DNA of 64,000 nucleotides from Bacillus sp. AFS006103 (GCA_002559145.1 NTXX01000010.1:350-64349); one strand, 5' to 3'. Counted from the stretch's first letter, positions 7,530-17,730 are shown. Numbers and translations: made by a program. Notes: generated by a model from the letters alone, not told the origin.

Positions 7530-9425
7530 ATGGATATTCTAAAAAAAATCGAGATGTATCGCGAAGAAGAAGAAAAGTTACGTTGGGAAGGGTCATTCGC
7601 AGATTATTTACAGTTGTTGAAAGAGAAGCCATGGGTTGCACAGTCGGCACATTCACGAGTTTATAATATGCTTAAGGATGCAGGAATTACTGAAGAAAAA
7701 GGGACGAAAAAGTATGAATTCTTTAGCAATCAATTATTTGGTTTAGAGGAATCGCTTGAACGGCTTGTTGAGGAGTACTTCCATCCGGCAGCAAAAAGGC
7801 TCGATGTAAGGAAGCGTATTTTATTGTTAATGGGTCCTGTTAGCGGCGGGAAGTCCACTCTTGTTACTATGCTGAAAAGGGGACTTGAAGCCTACTCTCT
7901 CACTGATAGAGGCTCTGTGTTTGCCATTAAAGGATGCCCAATGCATGAAGATCCATTGCATTTAATTCCACACCATTTGCGAAAGGACTTCCATGATGAG
8001 TATGGAATTCGCATCGAAGGTAATCTTTCACCATTGAATATGATGAGACTGGAACAGGAGTATGGCGGACGAATTGAGGATGTTTTAGTGGAAAGAATCT
8101 TCTTCTCCGAGGATAAACGAACTGGAATCGGAACGTTTAGCCCATCCGATCCAAAATCACAGGATATTGCCGATTTAACAGGGAGTATTGATTTTTCAAC
8201 GATTGCAGAATTTGGTTCTGAATCAGATCCTCGTGCCTACCGCTTCGATGGTGAACTTAACAAGGCTAACAGAGGAATGATGGAGTTCCAGGAGATGCTA
8301 AAGTGTGATGAGAAATTCTTGTGGCACTTGCTATCCCTTACTCAAGAAGGAAATTTTAAAGCAGGCAGGTTTGCTCTTATCAGTGCTGATGAGCTAATTG
8401 TAGCTCATACGAACGAGACAGAGTATCGTTCGTTTATCTCCAATAAGAAAAATGAAGCACTCCATTCACGAATTATTGTCATGCCAATACCTTATAACTT
8501 GAAGGTTTCACAAGAGGAAAGAATTTATGAAAAGATGATTAATGAAAGTGATGTTTCTGATGTTCATATCGCACCGCATACGTTAAAGGTTGCTGCCATG
8601 TTTACGATTCTTACTCGTTTAAAGGAACCAAAGAAAGGCGATATTGATCTACTTAAGAAAATGCGCCTTTATGATGGGGAAAATGTGGAAGGCTTTAATA
8701 CGGCGGATGTGGATGAACTTAAGAAGGAATACCCAGATGAAGGTATGAGTGGTATTGACCCTCGTTACGTGATAAATCGAATTTCATCTACTATTATTCG
8801 TAAAGAAATACCATCCATTAATGCACTTGATGTATTAAGATCATTAAAAGATGGGCTTGATCAACATCCATCCATCACGGCAGAGTTACGCGAACGTTAT
8901 ATGAATTACATCTCATTAGCGCGGAAAGAGTATGATAATATTGCCAAGAAGGAAGTACAAAAAGCCTTTGTATATTCGTATGAAGAGTCTGCGAAAACGT
9001 TAATGGATAATTATCTTGATAATGTTGAAGCATATTGCAATAAATCCAAACTTCGTGACCCGCTTACTGGAGAAGAAATCAATCCAGATGAAAAGCTGAT
9101 GCGTTCCATTGAAGAACAAATCGGAATTTCTGAAAATGCGAAAAAGGCTTTCAGGGAAGAAGTATTAATTAGAATATCAGCATTTGCAAGAAAAGGTAAA
9201 CGTTTTGACTATAACTCCCATGACCGCCTTCGTGAAGCGATTCAAAAGAAATTGTTTGCCGATTTAAAGGATGTTGTAAAAATTACTACTTCATCGAAAA
9301 CTCCGGATGAACAGCAATTGAAAAAGATTAATAATGTGGTTGCTAGGCTGGTTGATGAGCATGGCTATAATACAACATCAGCTAACGAATTACTGCGCTA
9401 TGTTGGAAGTCTATTAAACAGATAA
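7530..9425 (+). CDS. prkA: PrkA serine protein kinase / AAA+ protein
   Basis: 631-residue PrkA, a AAA+ ATPase with kinase or Lon-like protease activity reported in Bacillus; it acts in the sporulation mother cell. Walker A is GPVSGGKST at residues 102-110, followed by the family segments FAIKGCPMHEDPLHLIP and FSPSDPKSQDIADLTGSID, and a C-terminal PrkA domain. GGGGGAGGG precedes the ATG by about 6 bases. It is followed by its own terminator and then yhbH, the usual partner. No convincing sigma-E promoter was found upstream. Confidence 0.95.
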   Translation: MDILKKIEMYREEEEKLRWEGSFADYLQLLKEKPWVAQSAHSRVYNMLKDAGITEEKGTKKYEFFSNQLFGLEESLERLVEEYFHPAAKRLDVRKRILLLMGPVSGGKSTLVTMLKRGLEAYSLTDRGSVFAIKGCPMHEDPLHLIPHHLRKDFHDEYGIRIEGNLSPLNMMRLEQEYGGRIEDVLVERIFFSEDKRTGIGTFSPSDPKSQDIADLTGSIDFSTIAEFGSESDPRAYRFDGELNKANRGMMEFQEMLKCDEKFLWHLLSLTQEGNFKAGRFALISADELIVAHTNETEYRSFISNKKNEALHSRIIVMPIPYNLKVSQEERIYEKMINESDVSDVHIAPHTLKVAAMFTILTRLKEPKKGDIDLLKKMRLYDGENVEGFNTADVDELKKEYPDEGMSGIDPRYVINRISSTIIRKEIPSINALDVLRSLKDGLDQHPSITAELRERYMNYISLARKEYDNIAKKEVQKAFVYSYEESAKTLMDNYLDNVEAYCNKSKLRDPLTGEEINPDEKLMRSIEEQIGISENAKKAFREEVLIRISAFARKGKRFDYNSHDRLREAIQKKLFADLKDVVKITTSSKTPDEQQLKKINNVVARLVDEHGYNTTSANELLRYVGSLLNR

Positions 9426-9443
9426 GTGGATTAAAATAGTTAG

Positions 9444-9477
9444 GACTGGCAGAAGGTAATCTGTCAGTCTATTTTTT
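9444..9477 (+). terminator. Terminator of prkA
   Basis: GACTGGCAGA and TCTGTCAGTC form a 10-bp stem with one G-U pair around AGGTAA, followed by seven T. It separates prkA from yhbH, so yhbH probably has its own promoter in 9480-9690; a TATAAT at 9635-9640 is the best -10 but has no good -35. Confidence 0.82.
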
Positions 9478-9698
9478 TCCTTATAAAGGGCAACAGAAAC
9501 CCGTGTTGCATCTACATTAATAATTTGTCCATTTTCATAGGCATAAGCACAATTGTCAAAATAATTTGTAAATTATTCTATGTTTCTGCATAGGATAAAG
9601 TAATCCATATTTATCTTCATTTTTTCACTCGAGTTATAATATGTATTTGATAAAAATGTGTGCATTTTTGAAACTAATAAATTAAGGAGGGGTTTACA

Positions 9699-10865
9699 TT
9701 GTCAGTTAACAACAATCAATATGTAATTTCAAGAGAAGATTGGTCCCTCCACCGCAAAGGCCACGATGATCAGCAGCGACATCAGGAAAAGGTCCAGGAG
9801 GCAATTCGCAACAATCTTCCAGACTTGATTACTGAAGAGAGCATAATTATGTCTAATGGTCGAGATGTAGTAAAAATTCCGATTCGTTCATTGGACGAAT
9901 ATAAAATTCGTTATAATTATGACAAAAACAAACACGTGGGCCAAGGTGATGGTGACAGTCAAGTAGGTGATGTAGTAGCACGTGACGGCTCCAGTGGTCA
10001 AAAAGGACCTGGAAAAGGCCAAGGGGCTGGGGACCAAGCGGGTGAAGATTATTTTGAGGCAGAAGTATCCTTAATGGAACTTGAGGAAGCATTATTTAAA
10101 CAATTGGAGCTTCCAAATCTAAAAAGAAAAGAAGAACAAGAACATCTTGTTGAAAACATTGAATTCAATGATATTCGCAAAACAGGATTAATGGGAAATA
10201 TCGATAAGAAACGGACAATGATGTCTGCTTTTAAACGGAATGCAATGACTGGGAAGCCTGCATTTCACCCTATATACAAGGATGATTTAAAATTCAAGAC
10301 ATGGAACGAGGTAATCAAACCGGATTCAAAAGCGGTCGTCATCGCCATGATGGATACGAGTGGAAGTATGGGGATATGGGAAAAATATATGGCCCGCAGC
10401 TTTTTCTTCTGGATGACACGCTTTTTAAGAACGAAATATGAAACGGTTGAAATTGAGTTTATTGCTCATCATACCGAGGCAAAAGTAGTTAGTGAGGAGG
10501 ATTTCTTTTCCAAAGGTGAAAGCGGTGGAACGATTTGTTCATCTGCTTACCGCAAAGCGCTAGAAATTATTGATGCCAAATACAATCCACGTAAGTTCAA
10601 CATTTATCCATTCCATTTCTCTGACGGTGATAACCTCACATCGGATAACGCTCGCTGCGTGAAGCTAGTTGAAGAATTAATGAAAGTATCTAATATGTTT
10701 GGCTACGGTGAGGTAAATCAATATAATCGTCACTCTACCTTAATGTCAGCTTATAAAAACATTAAAGATGACCAATTCCGCTACTATATCCTTAAACAAA
10801 AAGCAGATGTATTTCATGCCATGAAGAGCTTTTTCCAAGCAGAAGAAGAAAAATTATTCGCTTAG
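9699..10865 (+). CDS. yhbH: Sporulation protein YhbH (UPF0229)
   Basis: 388-residue UPF0229 protein with a von Willebrand A-like domain; the MIDAS motif DTSGS is at residues 219-223. A basic N terminus and a glycine-rich linker (about 80-115) precede it. In B. subtilis yhbH is a mother-cell sporulation gene next to prkA, and the E. coli pair YeaG/YeaH is analogous, so it probably works with PrkA. Start is TTG 9699 with AAGGAGGGG about 7 bases upstream. Confidence 0.92.
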   Translation: MSVNNNQYVISREDWSLHRKGHDDQQRHQEKVQEAIRNNLPDLITEESIIMSNGRDVVKIPIRSLDEYKIRYNYDKNKHVGQGDGDSQVGDVVARDGSSGQKGPGKGQGAGDQAGEDYFEAEVSLMELEEALFKQLELPNLKRKEEQEHLVENIEFNDIRKTGLMGNIDKKRTMMSAFKRNAMTGKPAFHPIYKDDLKFKTWNEVIKPDSKAVVIAMMDTSGSMGIWEKYMARSFFFWMTRFLRTKYETVEIEFIAHHTEAKVVSEEDFFSKGESGGTICSSAYRKALEIIDAKYNPRKFNIYPFHFSDGDNLTSDNARCVKLVEELMKVSNMFGYGEVNQYNRHSTLMSAYKNIKDDQFRYYILKQKADVFHAMKSFFQAEEEKLFA

Positions 10866-10866
10866 C

Positions 10867-10901
10867 AAAAACGACTGGTGTCAGGCACCAGTCGTTTTTT
10901 T
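10867..10901 (+). terminator. Terminator of yhbH carrying the TGTCAGGCAC motif
   Basis: AAAAACGACTGGTG and CACCAGTCGTTTTT form a long stem with the loop TCAGG. The loop and upper stem contain TGTCAGGCAC (10879-10888), which recurs at 35696, 35709 and 39868. Confidence 0.93.
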
Positions 10902-11033
10902 GCAATTGCTTCAAGTTTATACATGAAGAATTGTTAAACTGGTAAAGATGACAGGAGGGAAAGAAAGCAGAAGATTTGATTTGCTTAGTGTTCCGGGGGT
11001 ATTCTTTGGGGTGTATTTGAAAGGTGGGTGTAT

Positions 11034-11693
11034 ATGCTAAAAGAAGTTTGTGTAGAGAATTTTACATTCGTTCCTGTGGCTATTGAAAAGGGAGGACATC
11101 GCATTGAGCTTTGTGACAACTTATCTGTTGGAGGGACTACTGTTAGTCACGGGGTAGCTGCAAAAACCATTACATATTGTCACTCCAAAAATACGAAGGT
11201 AATGACCATGGTCAGGCCTAGGGGCGGAAATTTTATTTATACTAAAGAGGAAATTGAAATTATGCAAAATGATATAACCCATTTCAAACAGTTAGGGACA
11301 GATGGAGTGGTGATTGGCTGCTTAAATGATTCTGATTGGATTGATGAGGAGGCCATGCTCAAACTGTTAGAAACTGCGAAAGGGCTGGATGTAACCTTTC
11401 ACATGGCGTTTGATCAGATAAGGAGTGAATATCAGTTTGATGCTATTAATTGGCTTGCGAAACATCAGGTCAATCGAATTTTAACTCACGGAGGGCCAAG
11501 TTCTAAATCAATCGAAGAAAACCTTAGCCGGTTGAAGGAATTTTTGGATTATGCGGCGGACAGAATTATAATTCTACCCGGCGGGGGAATTACTGATATG
11601 AACCTAAATACTATCGCAAGTATGATAAATATTAGTGAAGTTCACGGGACAAAAATTGTTGGTGAGCTTTGTAAAGTTGCTTATTCCAAATAA
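11034..11693 (+). CDS. cutC: CutC family protein
   Basis: TIM-barrel CutC protein, 219 residues, historically called copper homeostasis protein although its true reaction is unresolved. Motifs are EVCVENF at the N terminus, GGHRIELCDNLSVGG, the MVRPRGGNFIYT strand-loop, and LPGGGIT near the end. ATG 11034 is chosen since AAGGTGGG ends 6 bases before it, while the GTG at 11028 touches that site. It stands alone, convergent with nagE; no metal-regulator site is visible. Confidence 0.88.
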   Translation: MLKEVCVENFTFVPVAIEKGGHRIELCDNLSVGGTTVSHGVAAKTITYCHSKNTKVMTMVRPRGGNFIYTKEEIEIMQNDITHFKQLGTDGVVIGCLNDSDWIDEEAMLKLLETAKGLDVTFHMAFDQIRSEYQFDAINWLAKHQVNRILTHGGPSSKSIEENLSRLKEFLDYAADRIIILPGGGITDMNLNTIASMINISEVHGTKIVGELCKVAYSK

Positions 11694-11736
11694 ACAATTT
11701 AGAAATCACTATAGTGGGGTTCAACCAAAAATAATA

Positions 11737-11767
11737 AAACATCGGCAGGTGCGCTCCTGCCGATGTT
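11737..11767 (-). terminator. Terminator of nagE
   Basis: AAACATCGGCAGG and CCTGCCGATGTTT surround six bases. On the minus strand TTTTATTATT follows, so it mainly terminates nagE; it may also stop cutC transcripts. Confidence 0.85.
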
Positions 11768-11772
11768 TGCTG

Positions 11773-13749
11773 TTATTCAATTGATAGGATTCCGTCTTGA
11801 CCTTGGTCTAAGTGTCCCTGTTTCTTTACATTTAATTTTTTTAAGTTTGTAAAGATAACTGGTGTAATCGCTGAAGGTGCTGATTTCTTAATAAATTCTA
11901 GATCGAAGGTCAGGATTTCCTGCCCTTTAGTAATACGCTGTCCTTCTTTTACAAGTACATTAAAGCCTTCACCTTTTAAATTGACAGTATCCAAGCCAAT
12001 ATGAATAAGGATTTCATAGCCTTGTTTAGATATAATTCCGATTGCATGCTTTGTAGGGAAAACACTCATGATTTCGCCGTCTACTGGTGAAACGACCGTA
12101 CCTTTAGATGGGATAATTCCAAAGCCCTCACCCATCATTTTTTGAGAGAAAACCTGGTCCGGCACTTCAGTAATCGAAATAATTTCACCTTCAATTGGCA
12201 TGACAAAATCTTTTTCAGTAAGTGGTGAGAGTTCAATAGATTCAATCGAAGCCGTCACTCTTTTTGTCAAATCCGAATTAAGTCTAGTCTTATCAAATTT
12301 AGTAGTCCCATTACGATGTTTTATTATTTCATCTGCTACAAATTGTACATTGGTTCCAACAATTACTTGGATGCTTTGTTTTCCAACTATATTGATACCA
12401 GGTACACCAGTTGCTTTAATTTTTTGTTGGTCGACTGCGTTCATGTCTTTTACTTCCATTCTTAAGCGCGTTACACAATTGTCTACAGAAGTAACATTTG
12501 CGTCTCCACCAAGTCCTTCATATATTTGAGCGGCCATTGAGGCAAATTTACTTTCGCCTGCTGCAACGACAACCTCAGAAGACTCCTCATCGTCTTCTTC
12601 ACGTCCAGGAGTCATTAAGTTAAATTTCGTAATAATGAATCTGAATAAGAAATAATAGATAACCGCAAACACTAAACCTTGAAGAATTAACATGTAAGGG
12701 TGGTTTGCTAACGGCAATCTTGAACTTAAAATAAAGTCAACTAAGCCTGCACTAAACCCAAATCCTGCTGTCCAATGAAATGCAGCAGCGATGGCTAATG
12801 AAATCCCGGTTAAAATAGCATGCACCAAATATAGCATTGGAGCTACAAACATAAAAGCAAATTCAATTGGCTCTGTTACACCAGTAAAGAATGCTGCGAA
12901 ACCTGCTGCTAACATTAAGGAAGCCACTGTCTTTTTCTTTTTGTCTTTTGCAGTATGATACATCGCTAATGCAGCTGCTGGTAAACCAAACATCATTACA
13001 GGAAAGAATCCAGCTTGGTACATGCCAGTAACGCCTTTAACTCCCTTTCCAGCCCAGAAATTACCGATATCGTTAATTCCGGCAACATCAAACCAGAATA
13101 CGGAGTTTAAGGCATGGTGCAGACCTGTTGGAATCAATAATCGGTTAAAGAACCCATATAAACCTGCGCCAAAAGCACCTAAGTGAGAGATGCCTTTTCC
13201 GAATGATACAAGTCCTGTAAAGATAACAGGCCATAAGAAGAATAAAACTGCAGAAACAACAAGCATAGATACTGCAGTCATGATTGGCACAAGACGCTTA
13301 CCAGAGAAAAATGCTAAAGCATCCGGTAATTTAACATGACTAAATCGGTTGTACATCATGGAAGCTACGATACCGGAAAGAATACCAACAAAAGCATTTC
13401 CGATTTTTCCAAACGCAGGATCTACATCTTCCGGTTTAATCCCTTGTAGTAATGAAACAGAACCGGTGGAAAGCAAGGTTGTTACAACCAGGTAAGCTAC
13501 TAGACCACTTAACGCAGATGAACCATCTTTTTCTTTTGCCATCCCTAGTGCTACCCCAACTGCAAATAGAATCGGTATATTATCAATAATTGATGCACCA
13601 GCTTTAATTAAGAAAGCTGCTAGCGGACTATCTGCTCCCCATCCTGTAGGGTCGATCCAATAACCTATACCCATTAAAATGGCTGCAGCCGGTAAAACAG
13701 CTACCGGTAACATCAATGAACGGCCAATTCTTTGTAAATATTTTTTCAT
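11773..13749 (-). CDS. nagE: PTS N-acetylglucosamine-specific EIICBA
   Basis: Imports and phosphorylates GlcNAc. One 658-residue chain carries EIIC (about 1-385, some ten membrane segments, with LIPTGLHHALNSVFWFD and the substrate motif GVTEPIEF), EIIB with the phospho-Cys in DNCVTRLRM near residue 425, and EIIA with the active His in ILIHIGLDTV near residue 582. The fused EIIA distinguishes it from the B. subtilis EIICB NagP. It is transcribed divergently from nagA across three NagR-type operators and a cre, so induction by GlcNAc-6-P and carbon catabolite control are expected. Confidence 0.93.
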   Translation of the reverse strand: MKKYLQRIGRSLMLPVAVLPAAAILMGIGYWIDPTGWGADSPLAAFLIKAGASIIDNIPILFAVGVALGMAKEKDGSSALSGLVAYLVVTTLLSTGSVSLLQGIKPEDVDPAFGKIGNAFVGILSGIVASMMYNRFSHVKLPDALAFFSGKRLVPIMTAVSMLVVSAVLFFLWPVIFTGLVSFGKGISHLGAFGAGLYGFFNRLLIPTGLHHALNSVFWFDVAGINDIGNFWAGKGVKGVTGMYQAGFFPVMMFGLPAAALAMYHTAKDKKKKTVASLMLAAGFAAFFTGVTEPIEFAFMFVAPMLYLVHAILTGISLAIAAAFHWTAGFGFSAGLVDFILSSRLPLANHPYMLILQGLVFAVIYYFLFRFIITKFNLMTPGREEDDEESSEVVVAAGESKFASMAAQIYEGLGGDANVTSVDNCVTRLRMEVKDMNAVDQQKIKATGVPGINIVGKQSIQVIVGTNVQFVADEIIKHRNGTTKFDKTRLNSDLTKRVTASIESIELSPLTEKDFVMPIEGEIISITEVPDQVFSQKMMGEGFGIIPSKGTVVSPVDGEIMSVFPTKHAIGIISKQGYEILIHIGLDTVNLKGEGFNVLVKEGQRITKGQEILTFDLEFIKKSAPSAITPVIFTNLKKLNVKKQGHLDQGQDGILSIE

Positions 13750-13823
13750 CTTATTACCCCCAATAAATTGTAAATAAAATTAGCTTAAAAATGAATTATT
13801 TTATCTGAATAATTGATACATGG

Positions 13824-13838
13824 TGTAAGCGCTTTTCC
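13824..13838. promoter_or_regulatory. cre-like site upstream of nagE
   Basis: TGTAAGCGCTTTTCC has the cre core TGTAAGCGCTTT, with the palindromic heart AAGCGCTT; the last bases deviate from consensus. It lies 75 bp upstream of nagE and is consistent with CcpA repression. Confidence 0.65.
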
Positions 13839-13868
13839 ATTTCTAACTATAGCATTAAATATTTATAG

Positions 13869-14002
13869 ATGTCTATACCAATTTTTTGTTTAAATATCAT
13901 TTCTATTCTTATAATCCATAGAAATACTTTGGTATCAATTGGTATACATAGAAATGTGGTTTTCTTCAAACTTTCTAAATAAAGATATTGGTATAGACAA
14001 CT
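13869..14002. promoter_or_regulatory. Three NagR (YvoA) dre-type operators
   Basis: Variants of ATTGGTATAGACAACT occur at 13987-14002 (plus strand), 13938-13951 (ATTGGTATACATAG) and 13869-13882 (minus strand, ATTGGTATAGACAT). They match the known B. subtilis dre consensus of NagR/YvoA and lie between divergent nagE and nagA. The nagR-type gene is the third gene of the nagA operon. Confidence 0.85.
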
Positions 14003-14053
14003 AGAATATGGTGATGTTAATATTGAGCTATAATCTGAAAGGAAGTATCGAAG

Positions 14054-15253
14054 ATGATTCCAGACGATAATTATATTTTACTTATGGGTGTACGAGTATA
14101 TTCAGACCAAAAAATAATTGATGATGGATATATAAAAATAAAAAATCAAAAAATTATTGAAATGGGTTCATCAAACGAGCTATCTGATCAGGACGGTTTT
14201 AATGTGATTAAAATTCCTGCCCATTTTAATGCAGTTCCAGGTTTTATCGATGTTCATATCCACGGTGTGGCTGGTGCCGACACAATGGATGCCACTAAGG
14301 AAGCACTGGAAACAATGGTCATGAGCCTACCGAAAGAAGGAACCACAAGTTTTTTAGCCACAACAATGACTCAAGAAGGAAAACAAATTGAAAATGCTTT
14401 AATAAATACTGGGAAATACATTAAAGAACAACAATCACCAGGGAAATCTGAAATAATCGGGGTTCATCTTGAAGGGCCGTTTGTAAATTCTACAATGGCA
14501 GGAGCACAGCCGATTCAACATATAATCGACCCAGATATTGCTTTACTTAAAGAATGGCAAAAGTTGTCCAATGAAACGATTAAACTTGTCACGCTGGCCC
14601 CTGAAAGGCCAGGCGGATTAGACATGATTCGATATCTAAAGGCAAATGGAATCATTGCATCGATCGGTCATACAAATGCAACTTATGATGAGGTTAACGA
14701 AGCCATTGAGGCTGGTGCAAATCACGTCACCCATCTTTTCAATCAAATGAGGGGGCTTCATCATCGCGAACCTGGTGTAGTGGGGGCAGCTTTTCTACGT
14801 GAAGAATTAAAAGCTGAAATTATCGTTGATGGGGTACATGTCCGTCCAGAAATGGTTAATCTTGCATTCAAACAAAAGCAAAGTGATGGATTAATTTTAA
14901 TAACTGACTCGATGCGGGCAAAGTGTTTGAAAAATGGTAAGTATGATCTAGGCGGTCAAGAGGTCACCGTAAAAAATGGAAAAGCAATCCTTGAGGATGG
15001 AACCCTTGCTGGAAGCATTTTGAAACTGGGGCATGCAGTGAAAAATATCATCGCTTTCACTGGATGTTCACTTGGTGAGGCCATTGAAATGGTTTCAGTG
15101 AACCCTGCAAAGCAACTGGGAATTTATGATCGGAAAGGCAGTATTTCTGTTGGAAAAGATGCGGACATTGTTATTTTAGATGAAGAAATGGAAGTTTATA
15201 TGACTCTATGCCGTGGATCACTTGCTTTTAAAAGGGAGGAAAAATCAAAATGA
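14054..15253 (+). CDS. nagA: N-acetylglucosamine-6-phosphate deacetylase
   Basis: Metal-dependent amidohydrolase that makes glucosamine-6-P and acetate from the PTS product; 399 residues. Motifs are the metal site PGFIDVHIHG, HLEGPFVN with the metal-ligand Glu, SIGHTNATYDE, THLFNQMRG, and the catalytic Asp in LITDSMRA. GAAAGGAAG precedes the ATG. It overlaps nagB by four bases, so the two are translationally coupled. Confidence 0.95.
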   Translation: MIPDDNYILLMGVRVYSDQKIIDDGYIKIKNQKIIEMGSSNELSDQDGFNVIKIPAHFNAVPGFIDVHIHGVAGADTMDATKEALETMVMSLPKEGTTSFLATTMTQEGKQIENALINTGKYIKEQQSPGKSEIIGVHLEGPFVNSTMAGAQPIQHIIDPDIALLKEWQKLSNETIKLVTLAPERPGGLDMIRYLKANGIIASIGHTNATYDEVNEAIEAGANHVTHLFNQMRGLHHREPGVVGAAFLREELKAEIIVDGVHVRPEMVNLAFKQKQSDGLILITDSMRAKCLKNGKYDLGGQEVTVKNGKAILEDGTLAGSILKLGHAVKNIIAFTGCSLGEAIEMVSVNPAKQLGIYDRKGSISVGKDADIVILDEEMEVYMTLCRGSLAFKREEKSK

Positions 15254-15987
15254 GGGTTATTGAAGTAAAAGATTATCAACAAATGAGTAATAGGGCTGCG
15301 GAATATATTATCCAAAAGGTAGTTCAGAATCCAAGTATTAAACTTGGATTAGCAACAGGCGGAACCCCAATGGGGACCTACAAAAGCTTAATTGAGGATC
15401 ACCAAAAGAACGGGACGTCCTATCAGCAGGTAACCACTTTTAATTTGGACGAGTATATCGGGCTATCAGGTAATAATAAAAATAGCTATCGGTATTTTAT
15501 GAATGACCAGCTTTTTAATCATATAGATATCAATAAAGCTAAAACAAATATTCCGAGTGGCATTGCTGCCGACTTTCAAGAAGAATGCCATCGTTATGAA
15601 AATTTAATTGCTAGGCATGGTGGGGTCGATCTGCAAATTCTCGGGATTGGTGCTAATGGGCATATTGGGTTTAACGAACCAGGGACTTCCTTTCGTTCAA
15701 CAACACACATTGTAAACTTAGCTGATTCGACCATTCAAGCAAATGCAAGATTCTTTAGCAGGATCGAAGAGGTTCCAACTCAAGCAATTACAATGGGGAT
15801 TTCGACCATTTTTAAAAGCAAAGAAATTCTTCTTCTAGTTTCAGGGGAACAGAAAAAAGATGCACTTTTTAGACTTTTAAATGGAGAAATCAATGAAAGT
15901 TTTCCTGCATCCGTGTTGAAAAATCATCCGTATGTTACAATTATTGCAGATAAAGTGGCAATAGCTGATTTAAAGGTAAACTGTTAA
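15250..15987 (+). CDS. nagB: Glucosamine-6-phosphate deaminase
   Basis: Converts glucosamine-6-P to fructose-6-P and ammonia, feeding glycolysis. 245 residues, normal for Gram-positive NagB. Visible motifs: LGLATGGTPMGTYKSL (phosphate loop), FNLDEYIGL (catalytic Asp), GIGANGHIGFNEPG and the active-site region TTHIVNLAD. It overlaps nagA (ATGA) and has the site AGGGAGGAAAA in the end of nagA. Confidence 0.95.
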   Translation: MRVIEVKDYQQMSNRAAEYIIQKVVQNPSIKLGLATGGTPMGTYKSLIEDHQKNGTSYQQVTTFNLDEYIGLSGNNKNSYRYFMNDQLFNHIDINKAKTNIPSGIAADFQEECHRYENLIARHGGVDLQILGIGANGHIGFNEPGTSFRSTTHIVNLADSTIQANARFFSRIEEVPTQAITMGISTIFKSKEILLLVSGEQKKDALFRLLNGEINESFPASVLKNHPYVTIIADKVAIADLKVNC

Positions 15988-16072
15988 TAGAAATTCATGA
16001 TTCTCTTTCAACAGCTTAACTTTATGTAATGTAAGGATGGCTATTTCAAGGAAAGGATGCAGTTGGAGGAAA

Positions 16073-16795
16073 ATGATTATTAAGAATTCTCCCATTCCAA
16101 TTTATTATCAAATTGAAGAATATATCAAAGAATTAATTGAAAACGGCGAATTGCGACCCGGTGATGCTCTCCCTCCAGAAAGGGAATATGCCGAAAAATA
16201 TCAAATTAGCCGAATGACAGTTAGACAGGCCTTTACACAGTTAGTTAATGAGGGCTATTTGTATCGGTTGCAAGGAAAGGGAACTTTTGTTGCAGAAAGA
16301 AAAATCGAACAGCCCCTCCAAGGTTTGACAAGCTTCACAGAAGATATGAAAGCAAGAGGGCTAGAACCGGGAAGCCAATTAATTCATTTTGAAATTATTC
16401 CTGCGACAAGACAAATTGCAGGACAGCTTTTGATTTCTGAATATGGACCTGTATATGAAATTAAGCGGATTCGCATGGCAGACAGTGTTCCCATGGCCTT
16501 AGAAACAAATTATATTTCAGCGAATCTTGTCAAAGGATTAACAGAAGAAATTGTGAATAGATCCTTATACTCGCACATTGAAGGGCATTTAGATCTAAAG
16601 ATTCATAGTGCGTCACAAATTATTGAATCCTCAATTGCCAGCCAAAGTGAGGCGAATTATTTGAAAATTAGCAGTGGAGCACCAGTTATGCTAATCCAAA
16701 GAAATACGTTTCTAAACGATAATACCCCTCTTGAATTCGTTAAATCTGTTTATCGTGCAGATCGTTACAAGTTTATGATTCAGATGAAACGATGA
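16073..16795 (+). CDS. nagR: GntR/HutC repressor of GlcNAc genes
   Basis: Winged-helix repressor with a C-terminal UTRA effector domain, 240 residues. The HTH region is GELRPGDALPPEREYAEKYQ followed by ISRMTVRQAFTQLVNEGYL; the UTRA part begins near GLTSFTEDMKARG. The partner sequence in B. subtilis, NagR/YvoA, binds dre sites and releases on GlcN-6-P or GlcNAc-6-P. ATG 16073 follows GGAGG by only 3 bases; an upstream ATG at 16037 has no usable site and would add 12 odd residues. It is downstream of nagB, and three dre-like sites control the locus. Confidence 0.9.
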   Translation: MIIKNSPIPIYYQIEEYIKELIENGELRPGDALPPEREYAEKYQISRMTVRQAFTQLVNEGYLYRLQGKGTFVAERKIEQPLQGLTSFTEDMKARGLEPGSQLIHFEIIPATRQIAGQLLISEYGPVYEIKRIRMADSVPMALETNYISANLVKGLTEEIVNRSLYSHIEGHLDLKIHSASQIIESSIASQSEANYLKISSGAPVMLIQRNTFLNDNTPLEFVKSVYRADRYKFMIQMKR

Positions 16796-16820
16796 TAGCA
16801 TATATTGGAGGTTATTTAAT

Positions 16821-17558
16821 ATGTACAAACAATACTTCCACGAGCTTAAAGAATTATTAAGCTCAATTGAAAGAGATGAAAATGAAAGCCTCAAAATAGC
16901 TGCAGAGAAAGTCGCTCAGTGCATCCAAAAAGATGGAATCGTTCATGTCTTTGGCTGTGGACATTCCCATATCCTAGCGGAAGAATTATTTTACCGAGCT
17001 GGAGGACTAGTGCCAATAAACCCAATCCTTATGGAAGATTTAATGCTTCATAAAGGGGCAGTTCGTTCGTCCCAATTAGAAAAAGAAAATGATTTTGCTG
17101 AACAATTTATGACCAATGTAATGATTCATCCTCAAGATATTGTCATTGTTGTATCAACCTCAGGCAGGAACCCCGTGCCTATAGATGTTGCCGAAATTGC
17201 TAAAAATAAGGGGGCGTTTGTAATTGGAATTACATCATTTGTATATACACAAAATGTGACCTCAAGACATAAAAATGGTAAGTATTTGTATTATACAACT
17301 GACCTTCCTATTGATAATCATATTAAGGTGGGGGATGCCTTAATGGAGCACAAGAATCTTGACATAAGCTTTGGGTCTGGATCAACGGTCGTTGGAATAG
17401 CAATTGTGAATGGAATAATGGTAGAAGCCATCAGTCTAATGATTGAAAATAATTTTGAACCGCCAATTTTTAAAAGTGGCAATGCTGATAGTGCTGAAGA
17501 ACATAATCGCGAACTTATTAACAAATATAAAGGCCGGATTCCAATGTTAGAAAAATAA
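16821..17558 (+). CDS. SIS-domain sugar isomerase-like protein (UPF0309 type)
   Basis: 245-residue phosphosugar-binding SIS protein. Motifs are IVHVFGCGHSHILAEELFYRAGG (written here as two parts, IVHVFGCGHSHI and LAEELFYRAGG) and IVVSTSGRNPVPIDVA, the usual SIS phosphate-binding serine loops. GGAGG is 10 bases before the ATG. As the last gene of the nagA operon, 25 bases after nagR, it likely acts on an amino sugar phosphate (a GlcNAc or MurNAc derivative), but the reaction is unknown. No kinase or etherase lies beside it. Confidence 0.8.
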   Translation: MYKQYFHELKELLSSIERDENESLKIAAEKVAQCIQKDGIVHVFGCGHSHILAEELFYRAGGLVPINPILMEDLMLHKGAVRSSQLEKENDFAEQFMTNVMIHPQDIVIVVSTSGRNPVPIDVAEIAKNKGAFVIGITSFVYTQNVTSRHKNGKYLYYTTDLPIDNHIKVGDALMEHKNLDISFGSGSTVVGIAIVNGIMVEAISLMIENNFEPPIFKSGNADSAEEHNRELINKYKGRIPMLEK

Positions 17559-17590
17559 ACCTATTAATAAGTATAAGTTTGTTAACGAAG

Positions 17591-17618
17591 CCGACAGTTG
17601 CAATTGTTGGTTTTTTTT
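17591..17618 (+). terminator. Terminator of the nag operon
   Basis: CCGACAGTT and AATTGTTGG pair with G-U pairs around GC, followed by eight T. Confidence 0.85.
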
Positions 17619-17730
17619 TATGGAAAAGTAGGCAGCCCGATACTTGAATACGTTTATTTTCCATCAATACTTTCTTTGAAAAACAACAAAACTAAGAGAG
17701 CAACCAGATTTTCAAGAGGAGGTATTTCGA

